Source: an uncultured Eubacterium sp.
GTDB lineage: Bacteria > Bacillota > Clostridia > Oscillospirales > Acutalibacteraceae
Reading direction: 5' to 3'
DNA length: 23,654 nucleotides
Assembly: GCA_902462495.1 (NCBI GenBank)
Contig: CABQCC010000011.1
Span: forward strand, 1 to 23,654
Shown here: positions 22,524 through 23,654 of the stretch, in pieces
Position numbering within the stretch: position 1 is the stretch's first letter
Layout of the letters: each line of letters begins with the position of its first letter
Position numbers and translations under genes: made by a program
The notes under the pieces: model-generated
The model's database searches: none
Seen by the model: only the letters and a program-made list of their open reading frames with translations
Told to the model about the DNA's origin: nothing

Positions 22524-23288
22524 TTATTTTCTATATTTTAATATTACAAATTCCACGGTCAAATCAATGTCGCCCGCTGTTTTCAAGCGGCTCTTGTTTT
22601 CCTCGCTTGTGCGATAAAAATACGGCGTCATAGAAAACAGTTCGTACAAATCATCATTTAAAATATGCACCTTTTCGCTCACCTTTTCACGCTCCACGAG
22701 TTGCAAAATCTCGCTGTCGGGAGCTTTTTCGTCATTTTTGTACGGAACATCGTACAAAAGCTCTTTCATCTCGATAAGATGATTTTCGCCCGGAATAACG
22801 CTGTAAAGCACGCCGTCATCCTTGAGCACCCTTGAAAACTCCCTGTCGTTGAACGGAGCGAAAAGGTGAATTGCCGTGTCTATGCTTTTGTCCTCAATAG
22901 GAATTTGCGAAAGGTTGGCAACGAAATATTTGCCGTTTTTATTGCTCTTTGCGGCAAGTCGCACCATTTCTTTGCTCAAATCAAAGCCGTAAAGCTCGCC
23001 GTCATATGTATCGTAATACCCCTCGCCGCAGCAAATGTCAAGAACCGTGCCTTGCATCTTTTTGCCAATGGCGTTTTTGAGCACATCATAATAACCCTTT
23101 GCCAAAAAATTATGCCTTGCGTGTGCAGAGTCCCTGCTGTCGCCCTTTTTGTCACCGCTCTTGTTGGTGAGGAGCAAATTAACATACCCCTCCCTTGAAA
23201 AATCAAAGGAGTGGTTGTTAACACATCTTAGGCTGTTGCCGTCAATGCTCAGCTTTTCTCTGCACTTTGGACAAATAACAATCCCCAT
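22524..23288 (-). CDS. rlmA: RlmA-type 23S rRNA (guanine-N1) methyltransferase
   Basis: The 254-residue protein has the RlmA zinc finger at the N-terminus: C6, C9, C22 and H26 (CPKCREKL then CVNNHSFD). After REGYVNLLL comes the SAM-binding fold with VLDICCGEGYY (motif I) and GFDLSKEMV. RlmA methylates G745 or G748 in helix 35 of 23S rRNA; Gram-positive members of the II group can affect macrolide/tylosin response, but which position applies cannot be read here. I start at the ATG that overlaps the upstream stop as TGATG; a GTG one codon earlier is possible. No clear ribosome site, consistent with coupling. Confidence 0.88.
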   Translation of the reverse strand: MGIVICPKCREKLSIDGNSLRCVNNHSFDFSREGYVNLLLTNKSGDKKGDSRDSAHARHNFLAKGYYDVLKNAIGKKMQGTVLDICCGEGYYDTYDGELYGFDLSKEMVRLAAKSNKNGKYFVANLSQIPIEDKSIDTAIHLFAPFNDREFSRVLKDDGVLYSVIPGENHLIEMKELLYDVPYKNDEKAPDSEILQLVEREKVSEKVHILNDDLYELFSMTPYFYRTSEENKSRLKTAGDIDLTVEFVILKYRK

Positions 23289-23654
23289 CACTTTGTGAAG
23301 AAGGTCAAGAATGCCTTGTACGCCATATAAACATCAACCTTTGCAACAACCTCGTAAGGTGCGTGCATAGAAAGAACAGGCACACCGACATCAATGGTGT
23401 CTACATCCAAATTTGCAATATACATAGCGACAGTTCCTCCGCCGCCTGCATCTACCTTGCCAAGCTCGCCTGTTTGCCACAAAACATGGTTTTCTTCAAG
23501 CAAAGTCTTAACCCAGCTTGCATATTCGGCACTTGCGTCCGAAGTTCCGCTCTTGCCTCTTGAACCTGTGAACTTTGTTACGCAAACACCGTTGTTGATG
23601 AAGCTTGAATTGTTCTTTTCAAACGGAGTTGACCAAGTTGGATCGTAGGCTGCG
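23288..23654 (-). CDS. M18-family aminopeptidase, C-terminal part (cut by window edge)
   Basis: Only the last ~121 residues are present; the gene continues past the right edge. The sequence has the M18 (aspartyl aminopeptidase/aminopeptidase I) ending: GSRGKSGTSDASAEYASW, LWQTGELGKVDAGGGGTVA, then GVPVLSMHAPYEVVAKVD with the conserved metal-site His, and a final YKAFLTFFTK helix. M18 enzymes are cytosolic zinc exopeptidases forming large multimeric shells. It is the first visible gene of a minus-strand chain leading to rlmA and luxS. Confidence 0.88.
   Translation of the reverse strand, partial: AAYDPTWSTPFEKNNSSFINNGVCVTKFTGSRGKSGTSDASAEYASWVKTLLEENHVLWQTGELGKVDAGGGGTVAMYIANLDVDTIDVGVPVLSMHAPYEVVAKVDVYMAYKAFLTFFTK

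Overview
The window looks like a chromosomal stretch of a low-to-mid GC, Gram-positive, spore-forming anaerobe of the class Clostridia (Ruminococcaceae/Oscillospiraceae-like). This rests on gene content (SpoIVB, YmdB, the Gls24-YloV-RecG order, ECF transporters, LuxS), strong AGGAGG-type ribosome binding sites and many intrinsic terminators. I saw no rRNA, tRNA, CRISPR array, transposase or complete prophage. The placement is inference; no database was searched.

Region 1 (1-7731, plus strand) is mostly housekeeping: ymdB phosphodiesterase, an oligopeptide-type solute-binding lipoprotein, a Gls24/Asp23 protein, the DhaL/YloV fatty-acid kinase subunit, recG, a PHP-domain phosphoesterase, then a separately promoted ECF S component closed by a strong terminator. 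Region 2 (7732-9043) is the most unusual part. It holds two small minus-strand genes, one a sigma-region-4-like protein, driven by a near-consensus promoter with a LexA-type box and TTTGTCGA repeats around it. Next comes a perfect-consensus plus-strand promoter firing into a ~100-nt non-coding segment that ends in an intrinsic terminator, and then a facing pair of short palindromic repeats. Region 3 (9044-13836, plus) is a tight gene chain: FlK-like hotdog thioesterase, a HAD-NUDIX fusion, a cysteine desulfurase paired with ThiI (tRNA 4-thiouridine sulfur transfer), and a membrane-anchored protein resembling a catalytically dead class B sortase. Two tandem terminators end it.

Region 4 (13900-16430, plus) is a three-gene group I ECF importer for nickel or cobalt (M, Q and O subunits with overlapping ends). 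It meets, convergently, the minus-strand branched-chain aminotransferase. Region 5 (16461-20176, minus) holds ilvE, a DUF3048/YerB lipoprotein and spoIVB, with a 153-bp inverted-repeat element (possible MITE or structured RNA) wedged against the 3' end of the lipoprotein gene. Region 6 starts with yebC (plus) from its own extended -10 promoter. It continues with minus-strand genes: a ZIP metal transporter, then a chain running from a truncated M18 aminopeptidase through rlmA to luxS.

Four copies of a ~22-bp palindromic element with a GTAGG leader are scattered in intergenic spaces. One copy carries a compensatory base-pair change in the stem, so it behaves like a REP family. The candidate small RNA with its neighbouring regulated locus (8418-8933) and the 17651-17803 element are the best leads for something not already described.
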